A stretch of 64,000 nucleotides of DNA, from positions 248,001 through 312,000 of the forward strand of contig SKCR01035570.1 of NCBI GenBank assembly GCA_019454045.1, read 5' to 3'. Made by a program: the position numbers and the translations under genes. Below, in pieces: positions 47,316 through 59,077 of this stretch. Positions within the stretch are counted from its first letter, which is position 1. Every line of letters starts with the position of its first letter. The DNA comes from Zanthoxylum bungeanum (taxonomy: Eukaryota > Streptophyta > Magnoliopsida > Sapindales > Rutaceae). The notes beneath the pieces were generated by a model, which was not told where the DNA came from, did not search any database, and saw nothing but the letters and a program-made list of their open reading frames with translations.

Positions 47316-49287
47316 TGTAGGGAAGCGGCCGCGAGTGCGCATCGGAAAAATAAATAAATAAAATTATGATGCCATTTTCCCTTTGCCCAAGACACATTTG
47401 TTTTGATTATTCTACAAGCCTAGGTATTTTACTATATATTCTAAGCATAAAACTCATAAAACATGTAAAGAACATAAACCTAACATGCTAACTATCATAA
47501 GAACTCTAATTAAAATAAAGAAAGAAAAAGACTTACTTGAACCGTAGACTACTCCAGTCTTCCCTCAAATCTACAAGCTTTTCTCGAACTCAGCAAGCTC
47601 TTCCACGTTCCAAAGAGCCACCCAAGTGTGTGGCCTCCAAAGATGCACACACAAAAGCCAAAACTCAACGGGAAGACTACGCCTTGAGTGCACGAGTATT
47701 TTGCCCTTGGTGCTAGCCTAGGCAAATACCTCAAAACTTTTAACTCGAGGTTCCTCTAGTCAATTAGACTTAAAGATCCTCAAAATCAGTGGCTTACTCT
47801 TAAAACTTTAGAGTTGCTCACTTATATAAACCCAAGATTTGAAAGGTTTGGTGCAAAAATTTGTGAAGAATTCTTTGGGTTTATATAGTGCTCCAAAGAC
47901 AACAAAATTAATTAAGAATCCGATGTGGGATAAAAGCCAATTTAATCTTAGCCATTGGATCTTAATTTAGTGGTTTAATGAGATTATAAAACCCTAATAA
48001 GAGTTTGGGCCGAATTGGATTTCAAAACAAATAACAAAAATAACAAAATTTTTTACAATAATGCGGTACTATTCACGCAGTACTATCATGTGAATAGTAT
48101 ATTTTTTTTATTCCAATTCCCAAAGTGCCCCTATCATCATTCACCAATCCATAAGCCACTATGGAACCTCATAAATGATATGTTCAATAATTAAACATAT
48201 TGAACCATTTATGAACAATTCCTACAGCAATCGTATATGCTGTTAAATATGTATTGTGCACTGTTAACCATTGATTTCGACTTTGTTGTGTGTGACTTTT
48301 TGGGTTCCCCTCAAGTTGGACATGAAATGAATCGTGATAATTTAATCGAACATAAATTATCCTCCGATCAGATGGTCGTTTGATTTCAATGACCAATGTT
48401 GACATCTAGCAACATGCCAAGGCCCCCAAATGAGAAGGAAAGATATATATACCCATTCTGTATGCGATTTACATATGATACAGTCCCTCACCTCACTGTA
48501 TCCCCACCTATTGACCTAGGGTACGGAAAATGTCTACCCATATGGTCAAAGGTATGATGTTGATAGTGTCATGAATCGTGCTAACCCAATAATCTCACAT
48601 GATTCTTCCGATGTGGCCACAGTCTCAAGCACTGATCACACATATCAACCCGCGAACTGGAATACTACTCTTAAAAGAAAATATTATCCGAGAGAGTGGC
48701 GATTCTATGTTGTATCTTTATAAACTTCATGTGTTTCAACAAATGACCCAATCATACCCTTTTGACCAGATCTTTTGAACCGGGGGAGGAGAATGTCAAA
48801 GTTATTTGATCCACACATGAGATTGTAAAGACCTTAAGTCTAAGGACTAGTCATATAATCGATACATGAAAGTTCTCACAGACAAATGGGATAAACACTC
48901 CATATGAAAACTTTCGGCGGTCAGTTCGATGGACACGAGCAACTCATGCATCCATGTGATACACCAAGCGGACGGATCTCCACTAGTAGCCTATGAGATT
49001 GGCTAACCACTTAAGGGCAGATCATATAATTATGCTAGTCTCTCCGCTTTGTGAACGCCCGGATTATTCACAAAACTATGACTAGAAACATTTAAGAGTA
49101 ATGATTCTGATAAGACGTGGAAGCCATCGTCTTATTACTCCAAGGGCTTTATTACAGTGTTGATGATTCATATAAGTTATGTAATACACGTATAATAAAG
49201 ATTTCCATTTTATTAATTAATGAAAATATTACAAATACATGTACATATAGCCCATCCACAAGTTGGGTATAGGGCATATCCCTAACA
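47316..49287 (-). mobile_element. M2 5' LTR (1972 bp)
   Basis: Runs from TGTAGGGAAGCGGCC to ATCCCTAACA. The outer end abuts P1's 3' LTR remainder (ATAACTTGATTTTTGG). Confidence 0.9.
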
Positions 49288-49642
49288 ATAACTTGATTTT
49301 TGGTAAATGATAATTTGATTTTTGAAAATCAAATACATAACACAAAAGAAAAACTCTCTCTCCATTTTCCAAGCATTGCCGAGAGCTTCTCCCTCAAATA
49401 TAGAGTTTTTGTTGCAAAATTTCTAGTGAGCTAGCACTTCCAAGAGTGAATCAAGGTGATAGGGAAACCAATCCTAGAGTTTGGAACACAAAGAAAGGCT
49501 TGGAGCTATTCTCAAAGGATCAAAAGTTTTGAACTTCATACATCCATCCAACCGAATCAATGTAAGTATTTCCGCAACTTCTTTGAGTATTCACACACAA
49601 TTTCATGATTAGAGATCCTTGGCATGTTCTACGAACACTAAC
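49288..49642 (+). mobile_element. P1 3' LTR, second part
   Basis: Matches 29947-30292 closely and ends GAACACTAACA; M3 pol follows immediately. Confidence 0.9.
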
Positions 49643-52186
49643 ATCTAGTACATAATATAGCATACATTATGCTTCCAATGCAAGAAGAATATGGCAGGTT
49701 TGACATCCTAACTCTCTCTTCCCCAGTTTGAGGTGCTATTTTCTTCGAAAGATGTATGCCGTATCGGGAAGGTACATTTGCTGCCTTGCAGTTGGTACAA
49801 CTGTATATTTCTAACATCTTGTCTATGTACGTCGATTGTGACAACCCTATAAGCTTTCTAACTCTATCTCGGTAGAGCATTATACCTAGTATATAGGAAG
49901 CTTCACCCATATCTTTCATGGAGAAGTTCTTACAAAGGTAGGCTTTCACACTTTGCATCATCCCTATATCATTTCCTATGATAAAGATGTCATCTACATA
50001 CAAGATTAAGAAAAATATCATGCTCCCACTAACTTTCTTATAAACACATGGTTCTTCCTTGTTTTTGATAAATCCAGATAATCTAATTATCTCATCAAAA
50101 CGACGATTCCAGCTTCGGGATGTCTGTTTAAGTCCATAAATAGAATTTTGGAGCTTACAAACCAAGTTTGAAGTCTCACTGGATACGAAAACCTCTAGTT
50201 GTTCCTTATAGATATCCTCTTCAAGGAATCCATTTAGGAAAGCGGTTTTCACATCCATCTGCCATATCTCATAGTTGTGATATGCAACAATGGCTAAAAG
50301 AATCATAATGGATTTTAGCATGACTACTGGTGAAAAAGTTTCCTCATAGTCAATCCCAGGACGTTGAGTGTAACCTTTAGCTACCAGTCGGGCCTTAAAG
50401 GTTTCCACATTTCCATCGGGCCCTCGCTTCCTTTTGTAAACCCATTATAGCCAATAGGTTTAACTCCTTCAGGAAGTTCAACTAAGTCCCAGACTTGATT
50501 GGCATGAATTGAATCCATTTCGGATTTCATGGCATCCTGCCATTTTCTCGAATCGATATCCAATGTCGCTTCCTTATACGTAGTCGAATCTGCTTCCTCG
50601 AAGAGGAGAACATTAAGGCTCACATCATATGTTAAAAACAGTCTCTCAGGAGGCCTTGATATTCTATTCGACTTACGTAGAACCTGTGTTGCAGATCCTT
50701 CACCTAGTTGGATCTCTGGTTCTATCTCAGGTTCCTTAATGTTGGGATCAAACTCATCAAGTTTAATCTCTCTACAATTCCAATTTCTCTCAAAAATTAC
50801 TTTCCAAGAAAAGTTGCAAAGCGAACAATAAATACATTTCGTTGCTCAGAATCATAGAATTGATATCCCATGGAATTATCAGGATATCCAACGAACCTAT
50901 ATTTATACCCATTGGGTGCTAGTTTATCCCGCTGCATAATTCTAACGTATGCAGGACAACCCCAAATCTTTAAATACTTAAGAATTGGATTTCTACCGAA
51001 CCATATCTGATAGGGGGTCATAGAAATAACTTTTGATGGAACCATATTAAGTATGTAGGAACTAGTTATTAAAGCGTAACCCCAAAGGTAATAAGGAAGA
51101 TCTGTATAGCTCATCATCGTTCGCACCATATCTAATAAAGTACGATTTCTATGCTCAGACACTCCATTGTGTTGAGGTGTTCCTGGTGGGCTATATTGGG
51201 TGAGAATTCCATTCTCCCTTAAATAATTTCTAAATTCTTCACTCATGTTTTCACCGCCTCGATCTGATATAAAGCATTTGATGAATTTACACGTTTGTTT
51301 TTCTACTTCATTTCGGAATATTTTGAACTTGTCAAATGTTTCCGACTTATGTTTTATCAGATAGACATATCCATATCTAGACTTGTCATCTGTGAAAGTC
51401 ACAAAGTATGTTGAACCATCATGAGCAGCATGATTTAATGGATCACACACATCGCTATGTATTAGCTCCAGTAAATCTCCAGCACAGTGTCCAACACCTT
51501 GAAATAGAGCCTTTGTCATCTTTCCTTGGATACATGACTCACAAATCGGATAATGATCTAAAGTAAGATTTTCAATCAAACCATCCTTTTACCAATTTGG
51601 ATAGACGTCTAACACCTATGTGGCCCAATCTCATATGCCATAATTCAGTATTATTTATTTCAGACTTCCTACTTGTATTTTTCTCTATATTAAAGACATC
51701 TCTATATGTTTCCAAAACATAGTGACCGTTTGATAAAGAACATTCACATTTCAATACATTTTCTTTATCATACAAACATAAAGTTTAATCCTTAATGTTT
51801 ATTTTATATCCCTCTTTATCTAATATTGGCAGTGATATTATTTGTCTGATAATTGAGGGAACATAATAACAATCATGCAAATCTAATTTACATCCATTAG
51901 GAAGATCTAGAACAACTGTTCCTATGGCCTTGACATCCAATGTCTCACCATTGCCAACTCTAAGCTGGATCTCCCCTTTATTTAGCCTTCTTTTAACCCT
52001 CATTTCATGCATGGAATTGTAAATATGAGTAGGACTGCCAATGTCTAACACCCATCCACTATTTGCATATAAGGCTAATGAGATGTCAATAATTGGAAAA
52101 TATAAAGCGTACCTAAGGGTCCTGCTTTTCCTTTTAACTCTGGACAGTCTTTCTTCTAGTGTCCAGACTTCTTGCATTGTAGACAT
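49643..52186 (-). pseudogene. M3 pol, truncated and broken
   Basis: From right to left: protease WVLDIGSPTHI (usual T replaced by I in the DTG/DSG-like triad), in the frame 52186-51785; GAG-pre-integrase LWHMRLGHIGVRRLSKL (to 51572); integrase 51579-50797 with CESCIQGKMTK, HSDVCDP, FTDDKSRYGY, SDRGGENMS and NGVSEHRNR, which keeps the D, D and E residues. A poorly conserved linker follows to 50381. Reverse transcriptase 50408-49643 has [13 protein letters not shown] and an intact YVDD followed by IFIIGND. The final part is absent because P1's LTR begins there. At least three frame breaks. Confidence 0.9.
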
Positions 52187-52929
52187 TGATCACGAGCTAC
52201 TTTTGCTTTTGCGCCTTTGCACTTCTTGGAGTTTTTCTTTGATATCTTCTTCTTCCCCATCTTTATTGTCTTTGACTTCCCAAAAGTTTTTGAAGAGCCA
52301 GCTCCACCATGGAGATACAGTGTGGGGTTGCCTTTCTTCAAATCTTGCTCTGCCGTGCGTAACATGTTATGAAGTTCTTCGTATGTGGCTTGCATCGAAC
52401 GCATATGGAAATTTAATACAAAGCTAGCATAAGAACCAGACAAAGAAGACAGAATCAAATTACGCCCAAGCCTTTCATCAAACACAATGCCCTGTCATTC
52501 CAGATATCGAATCTGGTCGATAATGTTCAAAACATGAGTGCTGACAGCTCCTATCTCCTTGAGTTCAGCACAAAACAATTCCTTAGACCTTCGATAAAGT
52601 TCCATCTCTTGATTTGCCTCGAACAATTCCTTGAGTGTTCGCATGATGCTCCAAGCATCAGGTACTTCAATGTACTGTCTCAGCAAATCTGGAACCATCG
52701 ATCCCAAGATGTAGGATTTCACCTTTAGGTTATCATCCTTCCATCTATCGAAAGTTTTTCGCTCTTCTGGAGTGGAGTCAGGATCGATATCAACAGACAG
52801 AGGATTGATAGTGACATAAGTCAACTTTTCATAGACAATGCGCATGTTCATTTCCCATTCGAAATAGTTCTCGACTCCTTTTAGCTTAAATGAATCCAAA
52901 AGTTTCATTAATGGATTAGCAGAAGCCAT
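52156..52929 (-). pseudogene. M3 gag, broken
   Basis: ATG at 52929 gives MASANPLMKLLDSFKLKG, then FEWEMNMRIVYEKLTYV, the gag UBN2 region. A stop after IDQIRYLE (52495-52497) divides it from the second frame (52485-52156), which has NLILSSLSGSYASFVLNFHM, a Lys-rich stretch, and a zinc knuckle CLQCKKSGH whose following codon (usually Trp) is a TAG stop, with KKDC beyond it. So the RNA-binding end is interrupted. Confidence 0.85.
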
Positions 52930-53338
52930 CTACAAGATAATATTTTTGAGTAGCAGCAGAACAGTTTATTCAAAAGTGATAACACTAATTGATTATGAAA
53001 TTTTAATCTATTAGTGCCCTCCCACCATTTTACGTAATTCCGTAATCTCCCTTAACGGAAAAATAGAAATTTGACTATCAGAATTTCATAGCGGGAAGTG
53101 AATCCCATGATATTTACTCCAGCCTCACACTAATGACGATATTGGCCTTTGTAAACTCATTAGGTAGACCTCCAAGGTCAATCACATCATGTGACTTGTG
53201 GTTTGGTCCTGAACCGTTTCTTATCCTTACACTAATGACGATATTGGATTAAGACATGTTCTAGGTGTATACTTGTCAATGTGCACAAATAAGGTTCGTA
53301 TGTACACCCTCACACTAATGACGATATTGGGTGACTAC
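52930..53338 (-). other. M3 leader with CACTAATGACGATATTGG repeats
   Basis: No gene. The 18-base word CACTAATGACGATATTGG occurs three times (about 53129, 53229 and 53312). No primer site is present before the junction with the gypsy LTR. Confidence 0.7.
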
Positions 53339-54282
53339 TGATGAGCGGAAAATATATCAATATTTACCGCCCCTTTAACTTAATATTTTGTTTAAGTTTC
53401 TCGGGTTTGATGAACGTTTTGTTGCGTTTTAGTTTATTTTGCAGATAAAATAATATCGGGTCTCAATAAAATCATTTAGGACGAAATATGGGTCAAATAA
53501 GGGCAATTTTTGGACTTGATATTTTAATTTTGGAGATTGGAAACTTGAAATGGCGTTTTTGACAAAGTGCAGTTTTGGAAATTTTAGTTTTGCACATCTG
53601 TCGTATTTTGGGCATAACTTTTTACTCCAATATCGGATTGAGCTGATTCACGTGCCAGATTAACGAAGACTCAAAGATCTACAACTTTGAAAGACACAAT
53701 ATTTTGGAATTTTGAATATTTCATGACTGAAATCGATGAACCATCCAGAAGTGTGTTGTGTGTAATTATTAAAGTCATTTTCAATCATTTTCAAAGCAAA
53801 AAAATAAATTAATAAATAAATAATGAAATTATCAAATCATCACCAAAAATGATAAGCAATTAGGGGAGCAATTAATAATGGATTTGGTGGAGTAATTAGT
53901 GGAGAAATTAATAATAGATTTGGTGGAGAATTTGATGGAAGTAAAATTTTGCCTATAAATACCAAGCCATTTCATTTGTAAAATTCATACTTTCTTCTTT
54001 GAAATTCCTAAAGAATAAATAAGAAGATTGCATCTTGTTGTTTATTTACAGCTTTTAGTAATTAATTTTCGCTTTCGCACTTTCTTTTCTTTATTTTTCA
54101 GTTTTTACTTTCCGCAATTTACTTTTACGCACAATCTTTTCCTTTCTTTACTTTTGCAGTTTTTAATTTCCAAGCAATGAGGAGGTAATTCCCCTTTGCT
54201 GGGGTGAAAGGTAAACTTTATTATTGCTATTTAGATTAATCTCCCTTAATTATAATATATAAACTATTTAAAACTTGACTTA

Positions 54283-54430
54283 ATGAGGATACCGCTATAT
54301 TGGCCGGTTGGTAATTAATTATAAATTGGTTTTAACCTGACTAAATATGGATACCGCCTGGTGGTCGGTTGATAATTAATTATTAATTTGACTTAATCAG
54401 GATACCGCTTTTATGGCTGGTTGGTAATTA
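54283..54430 (+). repeat. Three GGATACCGC..GGTTGGTAATTA units in LTR
   Basis: Units of about 65 bp begin at GGATACCGC (54287, 54349, 54400) and continue GGCCGGTTGGTAATTAATTA. They are also present in the 3' LTR and in the solo LTR. Confidence 0.75.
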
Positions 54431-54524
54431 TCACGTAAAGTTAATATATTATGTTAAGGGAGATATCTAAAATAATAGTAATAAAAGTTGATCCTCTAAC
54501 CCCAACATTTTCTTTTATTGTACT

Positions 54525-54680
54525 TTTACTTTATTTAATTTCAGTAATTTACTTTTCAGCAATTTACTCTTCAGCAATTTATTTTCAGTAATTTACTTTT
54601 ATTTTTTTTACTTTTTGCTTTTACTTTTTGCTTTTTTTTTCTTTTCAGCAATTTACTTTTCAGTATTTTACTTTATGTCT
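54525..54680 (+). repeat. TTTACTTTTCAGCAA degenerate repeats in LTR
   Basis: The words CAGTAATTTACTTTTCAGCAA and TTTACTTTTTGC recur about ten times. The matching block in the 3' LTR (62396-62575) differs in copy number, as does the solo LTR (43735-43862). Confidence 0.7.
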
Positions 54681-54710
54681 TTTATTTTATTTAAATTTTT
54701 ACTACCCGTA

Positions 54711-54804
54711 AATATGTGTCGTAACTAAGCCAGTTATCTGGGGTTGTGATGAAATCCAATATGTGTCGTAACTAAGCCAGTTATCTGGGGTTGTGATGAA
54801 ATCC
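54711..54804 (+). repeat. 47-bp tandem duplication, 5' LTR only
   Basis: The unit from AATATGTGTCGTAACTAAGC to GATGAAATCC occurs at 54711 and 54758. The 3' LTR and the solo LTR each have one unit, so the duplication arose in this LTR after insertion. Confidence 0.9.
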
Positions 54805-55500
54805 AATATCACCGGTTTATAAGGGGTTAGATTATAGCTTGGGTAATATAAATGTTTATTTATTGAGTCTTAATTTTAATGCTTTTTATTAACTGGCCAT
54901 TAATAAAATTGATTAGGTAAACTTAAAATGAACTTGGAAAAATGATTTTAGGTTAAAGACCTTAGACTCAATAGCCCACGATCTTCTTTGAGGATAGATA
55001 ACCCTTTAATAGATTTCTTTACAGGATATGAATATACCTGTCGGGCGGGGCTAGCCATAATTGGAACTTAAACTTAATGAATCCAGGTAATTTGGTTGAC
55101 ATAGACATATGGTTCAATTGGGTTATACTGGGTATTTGTAATCGACCATCGGAAGAGGCTTTTACATAATTTAGTGTTCCAGGTTAATAAATTAATATAT
55201 TACCCATCTGTAAGACAACAACTTCATCTTTAATAGTTATTGGAAGGATTCACAACCCTGGATAGTTTCATAAATTTGAATTTTCTTCAATCTACTTTCA
55301 AGAAATTTTATGTACTTGTTTTAAGTTTTAAAGTCACCACCCAATCAAACAATCAATCTATTAGATACTTGTAAACATTTGACCTAATAAAAAATTAATA
55401 GCAAATGTTTTAAGTCCTCGTGGGATCAATACTTTTTATACCACTTGAACGATACGTGTGTTTGCGTTATACGCGTGTGATTATGCACCGGTCAAGTTTT

Positions 55501-55518
55501 TGGCACCGTTGCCGGGGA
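55501..55518 (+). other. Primer binding site of the Athila-like element
   Basis: TGGCACCGTTGCCGGGGA. Plant Athila and related gypsy elements use the near-identical TGGCGCCGTTGCCGGGGA (Asp-tRNA type). Confidence 0.9.
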
Positions 55519-55626
55519 CTTATTTATCTTTCACTATTAGTTTTGAAGTTAGATTCGTTACTTGTATCTAATTTTCTTTTTACTTATTATTGTTGTTTTC
55601 TTGTGTTTCAGGTTCTCAGAAACTAC

Positions 55627-57010
55627 ATGAGACGAACCAGAAGCTTTGAACTCCGACCGCTTGACCCAGAAATTGAAAGAACCATCAGACAGTTGAGAAG
55701 GGAAAGGCGAGAAGGCCAAGAAGCTTTAGTCAACATGGAACCTGAACCTTGGAGGTTGCACCACCAATTCCCATTCGAGACATAACCATTCCGGTGGTTG
55801 ACGGCTTCATTTCCTGTATTGTACTTCCTCCTTTACCAACAAATGCGTGTGACATCAAAATATGCATCCAGATGATTCAGCAGTCAGTACAGTTTGGGGG
55901 AAATGCAACTGAAGATCCTAATTCCCACATCAACAACTTCCTAGAAGTTTGTGGTACTTTCAATTACAACCGAGCAGCTGAAGAAGCAATGAGACTGCGG
56001 GTTTTTCCATATTCCCTGAAAGACAGAGCCAAATCTTGGCTACATTCGTTACCAGCAGGTTCCATCACAACTTGGAACACTCTAGCCACCAAATTCCTTG
56101 CAAAGTATTTTCCACCAGCCAGAACTGCAAAGTTAAGGAATGACATCACATCCTTCGTGCAGCAAGATTCAGAATCCCTTTGCGAAGCTTGGGAAAGATT
56201 CAAAGATTTACTCCGGAAATGTCCTCATCATGAGATCGCAAAATGGCTACAAGTCCAAACCTTCTACAATGGACTTTCTGGAATAATGAGAACCACAATT
56301 GATGCTGCTGCTGGAGGAAATTTGATAGCAAAATGAGAAGATCAAGCCTGAGACTTAATTGAAGAAATGGACAACAAAAAATCCTTGTGGCCAACAGAAA
56401 GGAGCATGATTCAAAGAATTACAGGAATTATGAAGTTGGAGCCAACACAGCACTGAATTCCAAGCTGGATGTGATTTGCAAAAAATCTGGAAACTCTTAA
56501 CATGAAAGTTAATGGTGGATCCACAAGTTCACCATTTGGAGGAGCACCTGAGTCAGAATCTTTCAACAAACATAAAAAACGGTGAATTATGTCAACAATT
56601 TCAACAGACAGGGGAACAATCCATATTCCAACACCTACAACCCAGGGTGGAGGAATCATCCCAATTTCATATGGAGTAACAATTCAGGGCAAATGAACAA
56701 TCCACCACCCGGATTCCAACAGCAGAACAAAGGCCAGGAGCAGGCAAATGAATCAGGAATAACAGAAGTGTTGACTCACTTGAAAAAGATAGAAGAAAAA
56801 CACGAATCTCAAGCAGCAAGATTTGATGCTATGTTTCAATCCCAAGCAGCATTAATTCAAAGTCAATCAGCTTCTATTAAAGCACTGGAGAATCAAATGG
56901 GACAACTGGCCAATGCTCAGAGTTACAGACCGCCATGTACCCTTCCTAGCAACATAGAGCCAAATCAAGGAACATGGAGGAGAATGAGCAATGTCATGCC
57001 ATCATGTTAA
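55627..57010 (+). pseudogene. Athila-like gag, broken
   Basis: MRRTRSFELRPLDPEIERT opens at 55627; a frameshift near 55755 moves into the frame with IRDITIPVVDG. The capsid region holds FGGNATEDPNSHINNFLEVC, RVFPYSLKDRAKSWLHSLP, TTWNTLATKFLAKYFPPA and CEAWERFKDLLRKCPHHE, all standard blocks of the plant retrotransposon gag domain. A TGA at 56334-56336 ends the frame just after AAAGGNLIAK. A later frame (56582-57010) has the Asn/Gln-rich tail YSNTYNPGWRNHPNFIW typical of Athila gag. At least two frame breaks. Confidence 0.9.
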
Positions 57011-57034
57011 AAAGCGGTACTGAAATCAACAAAG

Positions 57035-57781
57035 ATGTTGGAGCCAAAACAACTGCTGAGGAGAAGTTCCAAAAGAACAAAGCAACAGATGGAGGAAAAA
57101 AGAAGCAAAGGAAAAAGAACAGATCACTCTACCTCCACATTTCCTCAGCATCTTCAGAAGAATAAACTGGACAAGCAATTTGCTCGATTCTTGGAGGTGT
57201 TCAAAAAGCTGCATATCAACATTCCATTTGCAGAAGCGTTGGAACAAATGCCTAGCTGTGCCAAATTTATGAAAGACATTCTTTCACGAAAGCGGAGATT
57301 GGGAGATTATGAGATAATATCAATTTCAGAAGAATGCAGCGCCATCATTCAGAGAAAACTTCCTCCAAAGTTGAAAGATCCTGGCAGTTTCACTGTTCCT
57401 TACACCATTGGAGAACATGACTTCGGTAAGGCTCTGTGTGATTTACGTGCTAGTGTTAACTTGATGGCTTTTTCTATTTTCAGGAAACTGCAGATTGGAG
57501 AAACAATGCCCACTTCAGTCTCACTACAACTTGCTGATAGAACGCTCGTATTTCCGAGAGGTGTAGTTGAAGATGTGCTAGTTAAGGTTGACAAATTCAT
57601 TTTCCCAGCAGATTTTATTGTCCTTGATATGGAGGAAGACGCAGACGTGCCAATCATCCTCGGGGGACCATTCTTGGCTACAGGTCGAACCATTATTGAT
57701 GTACAAAAAGGAGAACTAACAATGAGGGTACAAGACCAAGAAGTAACATTCAATATTTTCAAGGCCATGAATTTCCCATGA
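57035..57781 (+). pseudogene. Athila-like aspartic protease region
   Basis: Open for 248 codons. The first third (LDKQFARFLEVFKKLHINIP, FAEALEQMPSCAKFMKDILS) is the conserved block between gag and protease. The retropepsin-like part follows with FTVPYTIG, then LCDLRASVNLMAFSIFRKL, where families have DLGAS; the Gly after the catalytic Asp is Arg here, which probably abolishes activity. ILGGPFLATGRTIIDV completes the fold. The reading frame is otherwise intact, the longest in this element. Reverse transcriptase should follow but does not. Confidence 0.85.
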
Positions 57782-57892
57782 TGAAAGAAAGAAAGAGGAA
57801 GGTTTCAGACTTGATGAGAATACAGTAGTACCATTCAGAACTCTGATGAAAGACAAAGATCTACTGACAAACTTAAAGCATGTCAATTACCT

Positions 57893-58323
57893 GTGGAGCC
57901 TGAGCCTGAAGATAAAGCGCACTGCGTACTGAAGAAGCCTATTCTTGCACTACAAGCAACAAAAGAGAAAAAGTTCCACCAGCTCAACGAATTGGAGGAA
58001 TTTCACATACAGCCTTTTGAGGATGCCAAATTATACAAGGAAAAGGCAAGGAAAAGACATGATGAGAAGTTAGTGCGCATACAACTGGAACCAGGGCAGA
58101 AGGTACTGTTAAACAAATCAAGGGTTAATTCTTCCCATGGAAGCCCAAATCACGATGGTCAGGTCCATTTGTGATCACTCAGATTTTACCTTATGGAGCT
58201 GTTGAGTTACGGATCCCAATACCAACAGCACATTCAAAGTTAACAGTCAGCGTGTCAAGCACTACTGGGGAGAATCATTTGAGCGACAAAAAGAAAGTGT
58301 CACACTTTCCAGATCCAGTATAA
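57893..58323 (+). pseudogene. Athila-like integrase, C-terminal remnant
   Basis: HQLNELEEFHIQPFEDAKLY followed by KARKRHDEKLVRIQLEPGQKVLL is the region just after the integrase core in Athila pol. A frameshift near 58130 leads to a frame with GPFVITQILPYGAVELR, the chromo-like/GPF block. Between the protease end (57781) and this remnant only about 110 bp remain, so reverse transcriptase, RNase H and the integrase catalytic core, normally over 2.5 kb, are deleted. Confidence 0.85.
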
Positions 58324-58464
58324 CGTTCGGGTAGTCACGTCTGGCTGACGACGTAAAACTTAGCGCTAGCAGGGAGGCAACCATGTAATTTTTTTAATAT
58401 TGTGTGATTTGGTGTGATTTAATTTTTGTGTTTTGTGTTTAGTTTTTACAGATTAAGTCATTTT

Positions 58465-58983
58465 AAGATGGAAGAAGCTCTAGCAAATCTTCACAAGCAA
58501 TTTCCTTCTCTCCTAAAAAATCTCTGATGAAAGTTTACAAAGCTCGCTTGGAACATATGAGACTACTAACAATCCATGGTGTTCTTAATGACATTCGATG
58601 GGTAATTGAAGCACGTGTCAGATTGGCAGGTGAGTCTTCTGACTCTTTTATTTCACATTTTCCTGGCTTAGGAAGGAGCACCTATGCTAAGAAGAGAAGA
58701 GCCAAAATAATGTGTGTTTAAATGTGCTCGCATGTTTTGTAATACTCGTTGTCGTTCTTTAGGAATGGTGTCTGATAACCGCGAAGATAAGATTAATTTC
58801 ATTAGGGATGGCTTGAGTAAGGAGTCTTTGGATGACATATCTAAAACTCTTGAGACGCATCCTAGTAGGTGTGTGTATCACGAGATTCGTGTGTTATACG
58901 CACAATTCCAAAAGGAAAGACAACAGTTAAGTCTCGGGAATCTGACTCAAAAAGACCATGTTTGCCAATTTATAGAAAATTGA
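58465..58983 (+). pseudogene. Unrecognised extra ORF region before LOG
   Basis: Three frames follow each other. MEEALANLHKQFPSLLKNL opens at 58468; MKVYKARLEHMRLLTIHGVL continues in another frame (58527-58721) with FISHFPGLGRSTYAKKRRAK; a third (58714-58983) has CARMFCNTRCR, then SDNREDKINFIRDGLSKESL, ending FIEN. Smooth sense across the breaks suggests one former ORF of about 170 codons. I know no matching domain. Position between integrase and the 3' region is where Athila elements have their env-like ORF, but I see no signal peptide or membrane segment in it. It could be a second captured host sequence. Confidence 0.5.
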
Positions 58984-59077
58984 TGGGAAGCTTGTCCCTG
59001 ACGCATAGACGTCAATCAAGCTACTTTTTTCTTGTACATATTATATCTCTTTGTCTTTTCCTGATAATTGTGATTGT

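Larger units (their letters stand above)
37996..49287 (-). mobile_element. M2: Ty1/copia element, minus strand, inserted in P1's 3' LTR
   Basis: LTRs 37996-39955 and 47316-49287 in direct orientation; on the complement they start TGTTAGGGATATGCCC and end GCTTCCCAACA. Flanks are CCAAC (left) and ATAAC (right), a poor 5-bp target duplication, but the P1 LTR text resumes exactly across the insertion. Its pol is split by a solo gypsy LTR. Without that the element would be about 9.2 kb. Confidence 0.9.
29374..49642 (+). mobile_element. P1: Ty1/copia element, plus strand, interrupted by M2
   Basis: Truncated 5' LTR 29374-30292, primer site 30294-30307, leader to 32505, gag and pol 32506-36403, polypurine tract 36464-36474, 3' LTR 36475-37995 continued at 49288-49642. 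M2 (37996-49287) sits inside the 3' LTR; joining the flanks restores agreement with the 5' LTR at 29945. Without M2 the element would be about 9 kb. Confidence 0.9.
49643..53338 (-). mobile_element. M3: Ty1/copia element, minus strand, both ends missing
   Basis: Only leader, gag and most of pol remain. The RNase H end is cut at 49643 by the P1 LTR, inside the [11 protein letters not shown] block; the leader is cut at 53338 by the Athila-like element. No LTR of M3 can be assigned. Confidence 0.85.
53339..55494 (+). mobile_element. 5' LTR of the Athila-like element (2156 bp)
   Basis: Starts TGATGAGCGG and ends GCACCGGTCA. Roughly 11 substitutions against the 3' LTR over the first 340 bp by eye, about 3%. 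Contains three GGATACCGC units and a 47-bp tandem duplication found only in this copy. Confidence 0.92.

Noticed and set aside
37996..49287. M2 LTRs as an independent inverted pair
   Set aside because: The two copies are in the same orientation, with copia coding sequence, primer site and polypurine tract between them, so they are ordinary LTRs.
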